This document shows positions 45,611-54,394 of a DNA stretch of 64,000 bases, in pieces. The position numbers were made by a program, and so were the translations under genes. Below the pieces are notes generated by a model that worked only from the letters and a program-made list of their open reading frames with translations, was not told the origin of the DNA and made no database searches. Position 1 is the first letter of the stretch, and each line of letters starts with the position of its first letter. The DNA is taken from positions 2,914,501 through 2,978,500 of the forward strand of contig NZ_CP070353.1 in NCBI RefSeq assembly GCF_016919405.1. The letters run 5' to 3'. Origin of the DNA: Ensifer sp. PDNC004 (GTDB taxonomy: Bacteria > Pseudomonadota > Alphaproteobacteria > Rhizobiales > Rhizobiaceae).

Positions 45611-46493
45611 ATGCCCGAAATGCCCTCCCTGCCCGGCGCCGTCATCGTCATCTCGAGCCATGTCGTGCGCGGCAAGGTGGGCAACAGGGCCGTGGTCTTC
45701 GCGCTGGAGACCCTGGGGCATCCGGTCTGGGCCCTGCCGACCGTCATCCTCCCCTGGCATCCGGGTCATGGCCCCTCGACGCGGATCGCCATTTCCGATC
45801 AGGATTTCGGGGCGGTGATCGATGACCTTATTGCAGCACCCTGGGCCGGAGAGGTGCGCGCCGTGCTTTCGGGCTACCTCGGCTCGGCGGGACAGGCGGA
45901 AGCCGTGGCGCGGCTGGTGACGGCGCTGAAGGAGCGCGATCCCAAGCTGATCTATGCCTGCGACCCCGTGGTCGGCGATGCCGGCGGTCTCTATGTGCCG
46001 GAAACCACGGCGGTTGCCATTCGCGACCGCCTGCTGCCGCTTGCAAATCTTGCGACCCCCGAACCGCTACGAGCTCGCCTGGCTCGCTGGCGCGACGCTG
46101 GAGACGAACACGGCGATCCTCGACGCGGCGCTCGGCCTCGGTCCGGCCCGCGTGCTGGTCACGTCCGCCGTACCGATGATGAGCGGCGGGACCGGCAATC
46201 TCTTTCTTTCGGGCAACCACGCGCTGCTTGCCGAACATCGTCTGGTCGAAAACCCGCCGAACGGCACGGGTGACCTGTTGGCGGCGGTGTTTCTCGCCCG
46301 GATCCTTGAAGGACTTTCAGAGGAACGCGCCTTGCAGATGGCGACGGCGAGCGTATTTGAGATCATCGCGCGGAGCGTCAAGCGCGGCGCAGATGAATTG
46401 ACCATCGAGCAGGACGCGTCGAGCCTCTCGACGCCCATGGCGATGGTGCAGATGCGCCGGCTGGTTCATCCGAATCAGATGCGGCGCAAGTGA
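45611..46493 (+). pseudogene. pdxY: Pyridoxal kinase PdxY, interrupted by a single-base frameshift
   Basis: Two overlapping frames give one PdxY of about 293 residues. The first, from 45611, carries ISSHVVRGKVGNRAVVFALE, PWHPGHG and CDPVVGDAGGLY; the second resumes with NRYELAWLAGATLETN and carries NPPNGTGDLLAAVFLARIL. The shift falls in a run of five C at 46056-46060; four C would restore ATPNRYELAWLAG. PdxY phosphorylates pyridoxal. This is either a true mutation or a sequencing error; the rest of the gene looks under selection. Confidence 0.85.
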
Positions 46494-46621
46494 AGAAGCT
46501 GTTCACGGACCGCCACCCTATGGCATCGTGGATTGAATTTTAGATCGCGATCATTTTCATGACGGAGGTGCGGGTGGGCGAAAGCCGGCCATGCCGCCTT
46601 GAAGCACGAGCGGAGCAATCG

Positions 46622-47275
46622 ATGGACAAGCAGCAGCAGCGTTTTCCGGACTATCTTCTGAACGGCTACCACAATTTCATGAACGGTCGCTTCAGCGAAC
46701 AGCAGAAACGCTACAAGGCGCTGGCGGAAACCGGGCAAAAGCCGAAGACAATGGTCATTGCCTGTTGCGACTCGCGCGCTGCGCCGGAAACGATCTTCGA
46801 CAGCGGCCCTGGCGAACTCTTTGTCGTGCGCAACGTCGCCAATCTCATGCCGCCCTACGAGCCGGATGGGCACTACCACTCGACTTCGGCGGCGCTGGAG
46901 TTCGCCGTACAGTCGCTGCGCGTCAGCGACATCGTCGTCATGGGCCACGGCCGCTGCGGTGGTATCAAGGCGGCACTCGATCCGGATGCCGAGCCGCTGT
47001 CGCCGGGCGATTTCATCGGACGCTGGATGCATCTTCTGAAGCCCTCGGCCGAGCAGATCCAGAGCAATGACGTGATGACTCAGGCTGAGCGCCAGCGCGC
47101 GCTCGAGCGGGTTTCGATCCGCAACTCGCTTGCCAATCTGCGCACGTTCCCATGCGTCCAGATCCTCGAGGCCAAAGGCAAGCTCCACCTGCATGGCGCC
47201 TGGTTCGACATCTCGACCGGCGAACTCTGGGTGATGGACCCGGTTACCGGCGACTTCTCCCGCCCGGGAATGTAA
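46622..47275 (+). CDS. Beta-carbonic anhydrase
   Basis: 217 residues. Zinc enzyme interconverting CO2 and bicarbonate, cytoplasmic. CCDSRAAPETIF supplies the Cys and the Asp-Arg dyad; MGHGRCGGIKAAL supplies the His and second Cys ligands. ATG 46622 (MDKQQQRFPDYLL) is the family start; the open frame begins 63 nt upstream. It lies 128 nt after pdxY and has its own terminator. Confidence 0.94.
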   Translation: MDKQQQRFPDYLLNGYHNFMNGRFSEQQKRYKALAETGQKPKTMVIACCDSRAAPETIFDSGPGELFVVRNVANLMPPYEPDGHYHSTSAALEFAVQSLRVSDIVVMGHGRCGGIKAALDPDAEPLSPGDFIGRWMHLLKPSAEQIQSNDVMTQAERQRALERVSIRNSLANLRTFPCVQILEAKGKLHLHGAWFDISTGELWVMDPVTGDFSRPGM

Positions 47276-47285
47276 TCGATCAGCA

Positions 47286-47317
47286 AAAAGGCCCGGCTCT
47301 TCCGAACCGGGCCTTTT
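47286..47317. terminator. Terminator, carbonic anhydrase/MltB-like gene
   Basis: An 11-bp stem (47286-47296 with 47307-47317) with a 10-nt loop, A-rich on the left and T4 on the right. Confidence 0.8.
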
Positions 47318-47357
47318 GTCTGTTTGGAACGACTAAGTGTTCCGAAAGACGCAAATC

Positions 47358-48194
47358 CTAGAGACCGTCGATCTCGGCGCCGATGATGGCGATCGCCTGC
47401 TGGTAGACGGTTGCCGCATTCCAGCCCTGGATCGCGGCGAAGTTCGCCTGACCCTGCTGATAGCCGGCGCCCGGCTGCCAGCCATGGCCGCGCAGGAAGT
47501 TGGCGGTGGACGCCAGCGCGTCGGCCTTGGAGCGAACCATGTCGACATGGCCGTTGCCGTCGCCATCGACGCCGTATTTCAGGACGTTGGCGGGCAGGAA
47601 CTGGGTCTGGCCGATTTCGCCGTGGGCGGCGCCCCGCGCATCCGGGCTCAGGTCGCCGCGCTGCACGAGCTGCAGGGCCGCATAAAGCTGGTTGGTGAAG
47701 TAGTCCGAGCGACGGCAGTCATAGGCGAGCGTCGAAACGGCCGAGAGCGTGTGCTCCTTGCCCATGAAGCCGCCGAAACCGGTTTCCATGCCCCAGATGG
47801 CGATCAGCGGGCCGGCCGGTACGCCGTAGCGCCGCTCGATGCTGGCAAAAAGGGCAGCGTTCTGCTGCTTCATCTTTTTGCCGCGGGAAATGATCACCTG
47901 GCCGCCACGCTTCTGCATGAACTGGTCCAGCGACAGCTTGAAGCTCTTCTGGCCGCGGTCGGCGCGGATCGTCGCCTTGTTGTAGGAGACGCCGGAGAGT
48001 GCACGGTCGAGCACCTGCGGGCTGATGCCGCTGCCGGAAGCCTGCCGCTTAAAGTTCTGAACCCAGGCTTCAAAGCCGCTTCCGTCATTGCCGCATTGGG
48101 CGGCAGATGCCACCGCCGGAAAAACTGCAGTCGAAATCAGGGCAACAAGCCCCACTGCTGCGCACTTCGCCCTGTGCATGAAATACCCCGTCAT
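47358..48194 (-). CDS. Lytic murein transglycosylase, MltB/SLT_2 family
   Basis: 278 residues. A signal peptide (AAVGLVALISTAVFPAVASA, cleaved before AQC) leads to the SLT_2 domain. The catalytic Glu is in IWGMETGFGG, and GEIGQTQFLPANVLKYGVDGDG is the family signature. It cleaves periplasmic peptidoglycan. The C-terminal LRGHGW motif is present but no PG_binding domain follows. ATG 48179 is an alternative start. Confidence 0.92.
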   Translation of the reverse strand: MTGYFMHRAKCAAVGLVALISTAVFPAVASAAQCGNDGSGFEAWVQNFKRQASGSGISPQVLDRALSGVSYNKATIRADRGQKSFKLSLDQFMQKRGGQVIISRGKKMKQQNAALFASIERRYGVPAGPLIAIWGMETGFGGFMGKEHTLSAVSTLAYDCRRSDYFTNQLYAALQLVQRGDLSPDARGAAHGEIGQTQFLPANVLKYGVDGDGNGHVDMVRSKADALASTANFLRGHGWQPGAGYQQGQANFAAIQGWNAATVYQQAIAIIGAEIDGL

Positions 48195-48274
48195 AGCCCG
48201 AATCTCGTTGCTCTTAAAAATGCCAGCCTTCGCCGGCCGTGTCACCTCCCGCAAGCGGCAGGTAACTTTATCGT

Positions 48275-48290
48275 GGTTTCACGTGAATCC
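48275..48290. other. parS-like site 8 (asd-MltB gap)
   Basis: GGTTTCACGTGAATCC. Inner 14-mer GTTTCACGTGAATC identical to sites 1 and 2. Contains GAATC. It is the site furthest from the origin in this window, about 37 kb away. Confidence 0.7.
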
Positions 48291-48321
48291 GGGAAGGATC
48301 AGCCCCTCGTGAAACAGGAAA

Positions 48322-48349
48322 CCCGCCAGGCCCGAAAGAGCCTGGCGGG
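48322..48349 (-). terminator. Terminator of asd
   Basis: A 10-bp stem (48322-48331 with 48340-48349), 8-nt loop, followed on the minus strand by TTTCCTGTTT. Confidence 0.7.
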
Positions 48350-48372
48350 AGTGAATGGTTCTAGTGCCGTTT

Positions 48373-49407
48373 TCAGGCAGCCTGCTTGCGCGGCTTGATC
48401 AGGCCACGGTTGACCAGGAGCTCGGCAATCTGGATGGCGTTGAGAGCAGCGCCCTTGCGCAGGTTGTCGGAGACGACCCACAGGTTGAGGCCGTTCTCGA
48501 CGGTCGCGTCCTCGCGGATTCGCGAGATGTAAGTCGCATCTTCGCCGGCGCATTCGTAAGGGGTGACGTAGCCGCCGTTCTCGTGCTTGTCGACGACCAG
48601 GCAACCCGGCGCTTCGCGCAGGATGTCGCGCGCTTCGTCGGCGGTGATCTCGTTTTCGAACTCGATGTTGACCGATTCCGAATGGCCGATGAAGACGGGA
48701 ACGCGCACCGCCGTGCAGGTCACCTTGATCTTCGGGTCGAGCATCTTCTTGGTTTCGGCCAGAACCTTCCACTCTTCCTTCGTGTAGCCGTCTTCCATGA
48801 ACACGTCGATGTGCGGAATGACGTTGAAGGCGATGCGCTTGGTGAACTTCTTCGATTCGATCGGATCGGCGACGAAGACGGCGCGGGTCTGGTTGAAGAG
48901 TTCGTCCATGCCGTCCTTGCCGGCGCCGGAAACCGACTGGTAGGTCGAGACGACGACGCGCTTGATCTTGGCGTGGTCGTGCAGCGGCTTCAGCGCGACG
49001 ACGAGCTGGGCGGTCGAGCAATTCGGGTTGGCGATGATGTTCTTCTTGGTGAACTGCGCGATCGCGTCCGGGTTCACTTCCGGAACGATCAGCGGCACTT
49101 CGGCGTCGTAGCGCCAGGCCGAGGAGTTGTCGATGACGACGCAGCCCTGCTGGCCGATCTTCGGCGAATACTTCAGCGATACGGCGCCGCCGGCCGACAT
49201 CAGGCAGATATCGGTGTCGGAGAAGTCGTAGTTTTCGAGGTTCTTGACCTTGAGGGTCTTGTCGCCGAAGGAAACTTCGGTGCCCTGGGAGCGGGCGGAA
49301 GCGAGGGCGACCACTTCATCCGCGGGAAAGCCGCGTTCGGAAAGGATGTTCAGCATCTCCCGGCCGACATTGCCGGTGGCGCCTGCGACTGCAATCTTGA
49401 AACCCAT
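48373..49407 (-). CDS. asd: Aspartate-semialdehyde dehydrogenase
   Basis: 344 residues. NADPH-dependent reduction of aspartyl phosphate, the branch point for lysine, threonine, methionine and diaminopimelate. VAGATGNVGREML is the nucleotide-binding N-terminus; the catalytic Cys is in IIANPNCSTAQLV; and the Arg/His-rich VRVPVFIGHSESVNIEFE follows. A monocistronic gene by its flanks. Its location a few kb from leuB matches rhizobial chromosomes. Confidence 0.96.
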   Translation of the reverse strand: MGFKIAVAGATGNVGREMLNILSERGFPADEVVALASARSQGTEVSFGDKTLKVKNLENYDFSDTDICLMSAGGAVSLKYSPKIGQQGCVVIDNSSAWRYDAEVPLIVPEVNPDAIAQFTKKNIIANPNCSTAQLVVALKPLHDHAKIKRVVVSTYQSVSGAGKDGMDELFNQTRAVFVADPIESKKFTKRIAFNVIPHIDVFMEDGYTKEEWKVLAETKKMLDPKIKVTCTAVRVPVFIGHSESVNIEFENEITADEARDILREAPGCLVVDKHENGGYVTPYECAGEDATYISRIREDATVENGLNLWVVSDNLRKGAALNAIQIAELLVNRGLIKPRKQAA

Positions 49408-49893
49408 GATCTAAGCTCTCTTTTCTGTCTCTCCTCGTCGGGTGAGGGGGAAACCGCGCGACCTGCCGCGAGGGTTCCTGTCCCCGGCCAAACCGGGGAG
49501 AGAGCGGAGGGCCAGAGACGTCAGACGGTTTTCGTCGTCGTTTTGGCCGTTGTTTTGCAAGCGAACGAAAAATCGACATCCTGCCCCGCGGCAAGAGCCG
49601 GCAGGATCAAAGCAGCGATGGCTGGACCGATCGGTCGCATGGTGGTGATTTCCTCGTTCGTCGCTGCTCTTACGCGGTTTTGGGGAAGAGTCAAGACATT
49701 GCCGCGCGCCGGCACGCTCCCCGCCCTGCCCGCGATCGATCGCCGCATTAGACGAAAGTCATAAGCCGAAAGCATCTCTGCCTGTGATGACACTTTTCTG
49801 ACATCCTCATTTCAGGCGCACCACGTCCGGACGTTCGAGGGAGGAATGCTGGACCAGCCAATGGGCGCTCCTTTGGAGTGGAGGATTATCAAA
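49408..49893. other. Divergent gap between asd and the MHS transporter
   Basis: 486 nt. Apart from the 39-residue ORF on the minus strand I see only upstream DNA. The open frame from 49846 belongs to the transporter gene but precedes its ribosome-binding site. Confidence 0.5.
49521..49640 (-). CDS. Small ORF with signal-peptide-like N-terminus, 39 residues
   Basis: Starts MRPIGPAIAALILPALAAGQ, a short hydrophobic stretch resembling a signal peptide with a possible cleavage after AAG or AA. The tail is DVDFSFACKTTAKTTTKTV. GAGGAAA lies about 8 nt before the ATG. No family is recognised. It may be a real exported peptide or chance; the gap has no other gene. Confidence 0.35.
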   Translation of the reverse strand: MRPIGPAIAALILPALAAGQDVDFSFACKTTAKTTTKTV

Positions 49894-51783
49894 ATGGCAA
49901 ATGTCGCGACAGCGGACGACGCAAAAACGCGTCCGATGACCGGCGAGGAGAAGAAGGTCATCTTCGCCTCGTCGCTCGGTACCGTCTTCGAATGGTACGA
50001 TTTCTATCTCTACGGTTCGCTCGCCGTCTACATCGGCGCGACCTTCTTCAGTTCCTACCCGGAAACGACGCGTAACATCTTCGCGCTTCTGGCCTTTGCC
50101 GCGGGCTTCCTGGTTCGCCCGTTCGGCGCGCTCGTCTTCGGTCGCCTGGGTGACCTCGTTGGCCGCAAATATACCTTCCTCGTGACGATCCTGATCATGG
50201 GTCTGTCGACCTTCCTGGTCGGCATCCTGCCCGGCGCTGCCTCGATCGGCATTGCCGCGCCGATCCTGCTCATCGTGCTGCGCATGCTGCAGGGCCTGGC
50301 GCTCGGCGGTGAATATGGCGGTGCGGCAACCTACGTGGCCGAACACGCGCCGCATGGGCGTCGCGGCTACTTCACGTCCTGGATCCAGACCACGGCGACG
50401 CTCGGTCTGTTCCTGTCGCTGGTGGTGATCCTGCTCGTGCAGTTCGCGCTCGGCAAGGAAGCCTTCGCCGCCTGGGGCTGGCGCATTCCGTTCCTGCTGT
50501 CCTGCGTGCTTCTCGGCATTTCCGTCTGGATCCGTCTGAAGATGAACGAATCCCCGGCCTTCAAGAAGATGAAGGAAGAGGGCAAGGGCTCCAAGGCGCC
50601 GCTTCGGGAAGCCTTCGGCCAGTGGAAGAACGCCAAGATCGCGCTTCTGGCGCTGTTCGGTGCCGTCGTCGGACAAGCCGTGGTCTGGTACTCCGGTCAG
50701 TTCTACGCGCTGTTCTTCCTGACCGGCGTCCTGAAAGTAGACGGTCAGTCGGCCAACATCATGGTCGCCGCCTCGCTTTTGATCGGCACGGGCTTCTTCG
50801 TGCTCTTCGGCTGGCTCTCCGACAAGATCGGCCGCAAGCCGATCATCATGGCCGGTCTGCTGCTTGCGATGCTCACCTACTTCCCGCTGTTCAAGGCGCT
50901 GACCTGGGCCGGTAACCCTGCACTCGCTGAAGCCCAGGCAACCGTTCGCGCAACGGTGACCGCGGCTCCCGGCGACTGCAAATTCCAGTTCAACCCGACG
51001 GGCACGGCGAAGTTCACGACCTCGTGCGACATCGCAACCGCGTTCCTTACCAAGAACTCCGTTCCCTATGACGTCGTCACGACGGCAGCGGCGGGCACGG
51101 CGGCGACGGTCAAGGTCGGCGACACCACGATCAACAGCTACGACGCAGTCGCTGCTGGCGATGGTGCCAAGGCCGCCAACGCCGCCTTCGAAAAGCTGAC
51201 CAACATGGCGCTCCACAATGCCGGCTACCCGCTGGTTCGTGGCGCGGCGAAGGTTCCGGACGCCAAGCTTGACGGTTTTGTCACCGCCAACCCGGAACTG
51301 TCGCTTGACGCAGCCGCAGTGCGCGGCGGTGAAAAGACCATGGTTCCGGCCGAAAAGCTCATCGCTGACAAGCTGCTGACCAAGGATGAAGTGGGCGCTG
51401 CCACCGAAATGGCCGTCTACACGATCGCCGGCGGCGGCACCTACGCGATGGTCGCGGATCCTGCCAACGTCAACTGGACGACGATCATCGCGGTGCTCAC
51501 CGTGCTCGTCATCTACGTGACGATGGTCTACGGCCCGATCGCAGCCCTGCTGGTCGAACTCTTCCCGACCCGCATCCGCTACACCGGCATGTCGCTGCCC
51601 TACCACATCGGCAACGGCTGGTTCGGCGGGCTGCTTCCGGCAACGGCCTTCGCGATGAGTGCTGCCCAGGGCGATATCTACTACGGCCTCTGGTACCCGA
51701 TCGTCTTTGCAGGGATCACGCTGGTCATCGGCCTCCTGTTCCTGCCGGAAACGAAGGATCGCGACATCCACGCGATGGATTAA
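49894..51783 (+). CDS. MHS family MFS transporter with a large periplasmic insertion
   Basis: 629 residues, about 190 longer than usual for metabolite:H+ symporters. SSLGTVFEWYDFYLYGSLA and GRLGDLVGRK in the N-half, GWLSDKIGRKP in the C-half, and LPYHIGNGWFGG near the end are MHS signatures. A segment of about 185 residues (about 340-525) lies between predicted helices 9 and 10, which places it in the periplasm; it is Ala/Thr-rich and has Cys362 and Cys378. Substrate unknown, probably a carboxylate or osmolyte. GGAGTGGAGG precedes ATG 49894. Confidence 0.88.
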   Translation: MANVATADDAKTRPMTGEEKKVIFASSLGTVFEWYDFYLYGSLAVYIGATFFSSYPETTRNIFALLAFAAGFLVRPFGALVFGRLGDLVGRKYTFLVTILIMGLSTFLVGILPGAASIGIAAPILLIVLRMLQGLALGGEYGGAATYVAEHAPHGRRGYFTSWIQTTATLGLFLSLVVILLVQFALGKEAFAAWGWRIPFLLSCVLLGISVWIRLKMNESPAFKKMKEEGKGSKAPLREAFGQWKNAKIALLALFGAVVGQAVVWYSGQFYALFFLTGVLKVDGQSANIMVAASLLIGTGFFVLFGWLSDKIGRKPIIMAGLLLAMLTYFPLFKALTWAGNPALAEAQATVRATVTAAPGDCKFQFNPTGTAKFTTSCDIATAFLTKNSVPYDVVTTAAAGTAATVKVGDTTINSYDAVAAGDGAKAANAAFEKLTNMALHNAGYPLVRGAAKVPDAKLDGFVTANPELSLDAAAVRGGEKTMVPAEKLIADKLLTKDEVGAATEMAVYTIAGGGTYAMVADPANVNWTTIIAVLTVLVIYVTMVYGPIAALLVELFPTRIRYTGMSLPYHIGNGWFGGLLPATAFAMSAAQGDIYYGLWYPIVFAGITLVIGLLFLPETKDRDIHAMD

Positions 51784-51857
51784 GCCTGGCGCTCCCGGAG
51801 AGAGCACATCCCGGGAGCACCTCAAATCTTCCCCGAGCTATTATGGCTCTCCTGACT

Positions 51858-51886
51858 CCGGCGCGGTCTTCCGCGCCGGCTTTTTT
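51858..51886. terminator. Terminator, MHS transporter/PAP2
   Basis: A 9-bp stem (51858-51866 with 51871-51879), TCTT loop, then CTTTTTT. The T tract reaches the stop codon of the convergent PAP2 gene. Confidence 0.8.
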
Positions 51887-52574
51887 ATTGGGTCGGCTCG
51901 CTGCGTCCGGCAAGCGGCCAACCGCCCGGGCCGAGGCGAAACAGGCGACCGTATTTGGCGAAGACAAACGCCATCATCACCGATGTCCAAAGGCCGAGCA
52001 GCAGCCCGGCGGCGACGTCGCTCGGATAGTGTGCGCCAACGATGACGCGGGAAACACCGATTATCAGCGCCAGGACCAGAAACAGTGGCCTCAGTCTCGG
52101 CAGCAGCATGGCGAAGACGCCGAAAAACGCACCGGCCGCGGTCGAGTGCCCGGACGGAAAGCTTTCATAGAGATCACTGGTGGCGAACGGCGTCAGGCTG
52201 TAGGCGCCGAGCTCGGCAAAGAGTTCCGGTCGTGCCCGTCCGATCAGGAGCTTCAGCGTGTGCACGAGGCCGCTGGCCGTGCCGATCGTCAGCAGGAAAT
52301 AGGCGGCGAGATCGCCGGCGGCGCGCGCCTTGTTCTGAAGCGGCCCCTGGCCTGCCGCCCGGCGCAGCACGAAGGCCCCCGCAAGCAGGATACCCGAAAG
52401 ATAGATCATCCAGCCAAAGGTACCGAAATCGGTGATCCGTTCATTGAAGGTGACGATGCTGTCCGGCAGGCCCTGAGCGCGCTGCGACAGGAACGGATCG
52501 AGCGGGATGAGCGCGAACACGAGGACGGCAGTCGTCAGCACGATCCATCCGGTGGCCGCAAGTGGTCGGTTCAT
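51885..52574 (-). CDS. PAP2 superfamily phosphatase
   Basis: 229 residues with about five to six transmembrane helices. The three phosphatase motifs are present: KLLIGRARP, PSGHSTAAG and SRVIVGAHYPSDV. Likely an inner-membrane lipid phosphatase facing the periplasm, e.g. undecaprenyl diphosphate or a lipid A/phosphatidyl substrate; this cannot be decided from sequence. It lies 229 nt after leuB, beyond a terminator. Confidence 0.88.
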   Translation of the reverse strand: MNRPLAATGWIVLTTAVLVFALIPLDPFLSQRAQGLPDSIVTFNERITDFGTFGWMIYLSGILLAGAFVLRRAAGQGPLQNKARAAGDLAAYFLLTIGTASGLVHTLKLLIGRARPELFAELGAYSLTPFATSDLYESFPSGHSTAAGAFFGVFAMLLPRLRPLFLVLALIIGVSRVIVGAHYPSDVAAGLLLGLWTSVMMAFVFAKYGRLFRLGPGGWPLAGRSEPTQ

Positions 52575-52717
52575 GGTTCTCCTGTCCTGCCGGCCAGATC
52601 GCGCGGCAATTGTCTGCTCCCGTCGGGGCTTGGTGCAGGGCGCTCGCTGCGCCAGGCGGCCCGGGCTGTCTTCCCCGATGTGTCGGTTCTTTTGGCAAAT
52701 TCAAGGCCGTAAATGCA

Positions 52718-52748
52718 AAACACCTCCGGATGCGCTCCGGAGGTGTTT
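52718..52748 (-). terminator. Terminator of leuB
   Basis: A 13-bp perfect stem (52718-52730 with 52736-52748), 5-nt loop. On the minus strand it ends in TTT and a TTT-rich tail. Confidence 0.75.
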
Positions 52749-52803
52749 GTTTCTCAAGTTCCCGCTGGCGTCGGTGGGACGCCCGCATCTGATCTGTCGT
52801 CGT

Positions 52804-53916
52804 TTAAGCCGACAGCGCCTTGAACTCGGCGAGGATGGCGTCGCCCATTTCGGTCGTTCCGACCTGCCTGGCGCCTTCGGCCATGATGTCGCCGGTGCGG
52901 ATGCCCTGGTCGAGCACGTTGGCGATCGCCTTCTCCAGATTGTCGGCTTCCTTCACGAGGTTGAAGGAGTAGCGCAGGCACATGGCAAAGGACGCGATCA
53001 TCGCGATCGGGTTGGCAATGCCCTTGCCGGCAATGTCCGGCGCCGAACCATGCACCGGCTCGTAGAGCGCCTTGCGCTTGCCGGTGACGCCATCCGGCGC
53101 GCCGAGCGAGGCCGACGGCAGCATGCCGAGCGAACCGGTGAGCATGGCGGCCACGTCCGACAGCATGTCGCCGAACAGGTTGTCGGTGACGATGACGTCG
53201 AACTGCTTGGGCTGGCGCACCAGCTGCATGCCGCCGGCGTCCGCCAGCATGTGCTCGAGCTGGACGTCGGAGTACTTCGCCTTGTGCGTCTCGGTCACCA
53301 CCTGGTTCCAAAGCACGCCCGACTTCATGACGTTGCGCTTTTCCATCGAGCAGACGCGGTTTTGCCGCGTGCGGGCGAGCTCGAAGGCAACGCCGGCGAT
53401 GCGCTCGATCTCGTAGGTGTCGTAGACCTGGGTGTCGATGCCGCGCTTCTGGCCGTTGCCGAGATCGACGATCTCCTTCGGTTCGCCGAAATAGACGCCA
53501 CCGGTCAGCTCGCGCACGATCAGGATGTCGAGGCCTTCGACCAGTTCGGGCTTCAGCGACGAGGCGGCCGCGAGCGCCGGATAGCAGATCGCCGGGCGCA
53601 GGTTGGCGAAGAGTTCAAGGTCCTTGCGCAGGCGCAGCAGGCCGGCTTCCGGGCGAACCTCGTAAGGCACCGCATCCCACTTCGGACCGCCGACGGCGCC
53701 GAACAGCACCGCGTCGGCGGCGAGCGCCTTTGCCATGTCCCCTTCCGAGATCGCCTGACCGTGGGCGTCATAGGCCGAACCGCCGACCAGGCCCTCGTCG
53801 GTCACGAAGCCGGCAGAAAGCTCGGCATTCATGTAGGCGATGATTTTGCGGACTTCCGCCATGGCTTCCGGGCCGATGCCGTCGCCGGGCAGAAGGAAGA
53901 GGTTGCGCACAGTCAT
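52804..53916 (-). CDS. leuB: 3-isopropylmalate dehydrogenase
   Basis: 370 residues. NAD-dependent oxidative decarboxylation in leucine synthesis. [14 protein letters not shown] is the N-terminus, the substrate loop carries [10 protein letters not shown], and [20 protein letters not shown] is the C-terminal signature with metal-binding Asp residues. ATG 53916 is the family start, although the frame is open for another 120 nt through a large hairpin. Confidence 0.96.
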   Translation of the reverse strand: MTVRNLFLLPGDGIGPEAMAEVRKIIAYMNAELSAGFVTDEGLVGGSAYDAHGQAISEGDMAKALAADAVLFGAVGGPKWDAVPYEVRPEAGLLRLRKDLELFANLRPAICYPALAAASSLKPELVEGLDILIVRELTGGVYFGEPKEIVDLGNGQKRGIDTQVYDTYEIERIAGVAFELARTRQNRVCSMEKRNVMKSGVLWNQVVTETHKAKYSDVQLEHMLADAGGMQLVRQPKQFDVIVTDNLFGDMLSDVAAMLTGSLGMLPSASLGAPDGVTGKRKALYEPVHGSAPDIAGKGIANPIAMIASFAMCLRYSFNLVKEADNLEKAIANVLDQGIRTGDIMAEGARQVGTTEMGDAILAEFKALSA

Positions 53917-53944
53917 GGATAGTCCTTCTCGCGGGGGGAAAACC

Positions 53945-53992
53945 GGCTGCATGTTTCCTGAAATCGCAGTCGATTTAAGGAAACATGCAGCC
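53945..53992. repeat. 48-nt near-perfect hairpin upstream of leuB
   Basis: Outer arms GGCTGCATGTTTCCT / AGGAAACATGCAGCC (15 bp), one G-A mismatch, inner arms AAATCG / CGATTT and a 4-nt CAGT loop. It begins 29 nt upstream of the leuB start codon. It is too long and symmetric for an ordinary operator and lacks a T tract; possible leader structure or mobile-repeat remnant. Confidence 0.75.
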
Positions 53993-54215
53993 CTCCTAAG
54001 TTCTGCAGCGGCCGCGGTGCGCCTGAACATGCGCACCGCTCTGCCGGGCGCGTTCTAGCGCAACTTCGTATCGAGGGAAATCGGCGAAACGAAAGATTTG
54101 TGCGCGGCCGCGAGCGACATGTTCCCGACGTAACAGCTGATCAGCCGGGGGACTGCGATGATTTTTTCAGAAACCGCGTGCCTGCCCGGCCATCGATCCC
54201 TCAAGGAGAAAGAAC

Positions 54216-54347
54216 ATGCGCAACTTCGTCCACGCCGTCGCCGCCCATATCCGCGCCACGACCAAGAACCTGACCTTTGCTGGCCGTCCGTCCGCCCGGC
54301 GCTCACCGGCCTCGTCCTATAGCTGGCTTAGCTTTCCTCTTGACTGA
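54216..54347 (+). CDS. Small ORF of 43 residues, unknown
   Basis: Preceded by AAGGAGAAAG, one of the best ribosome-binding sites in the window, 6 nt before the ATG. The product begins MRNFVHAVAAHIRATTKN and ends SYSWLSFPLD; it is basic and has no signal peptide or membrane helix. It lies 47 nt upstream of the lysE-like gene and could be a leader peptide or a small protein. No family is recognised. Confidence 0.45.
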   Translation: MRNFVHAVAAHIRATTKNLTFAGRPSARRSPASSYSWLSFPLD

Positions 54348-54394
54348 ATCGGTGCCTCCGGATCGAATGCGGGCAACACAACTGGGAACCCGCC

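Noticed and set aside
49807..51825. 672-codon open frame opposite the MHS transporter
   Set aside because: Antisense shadow of a gene with clear transporter signatures.
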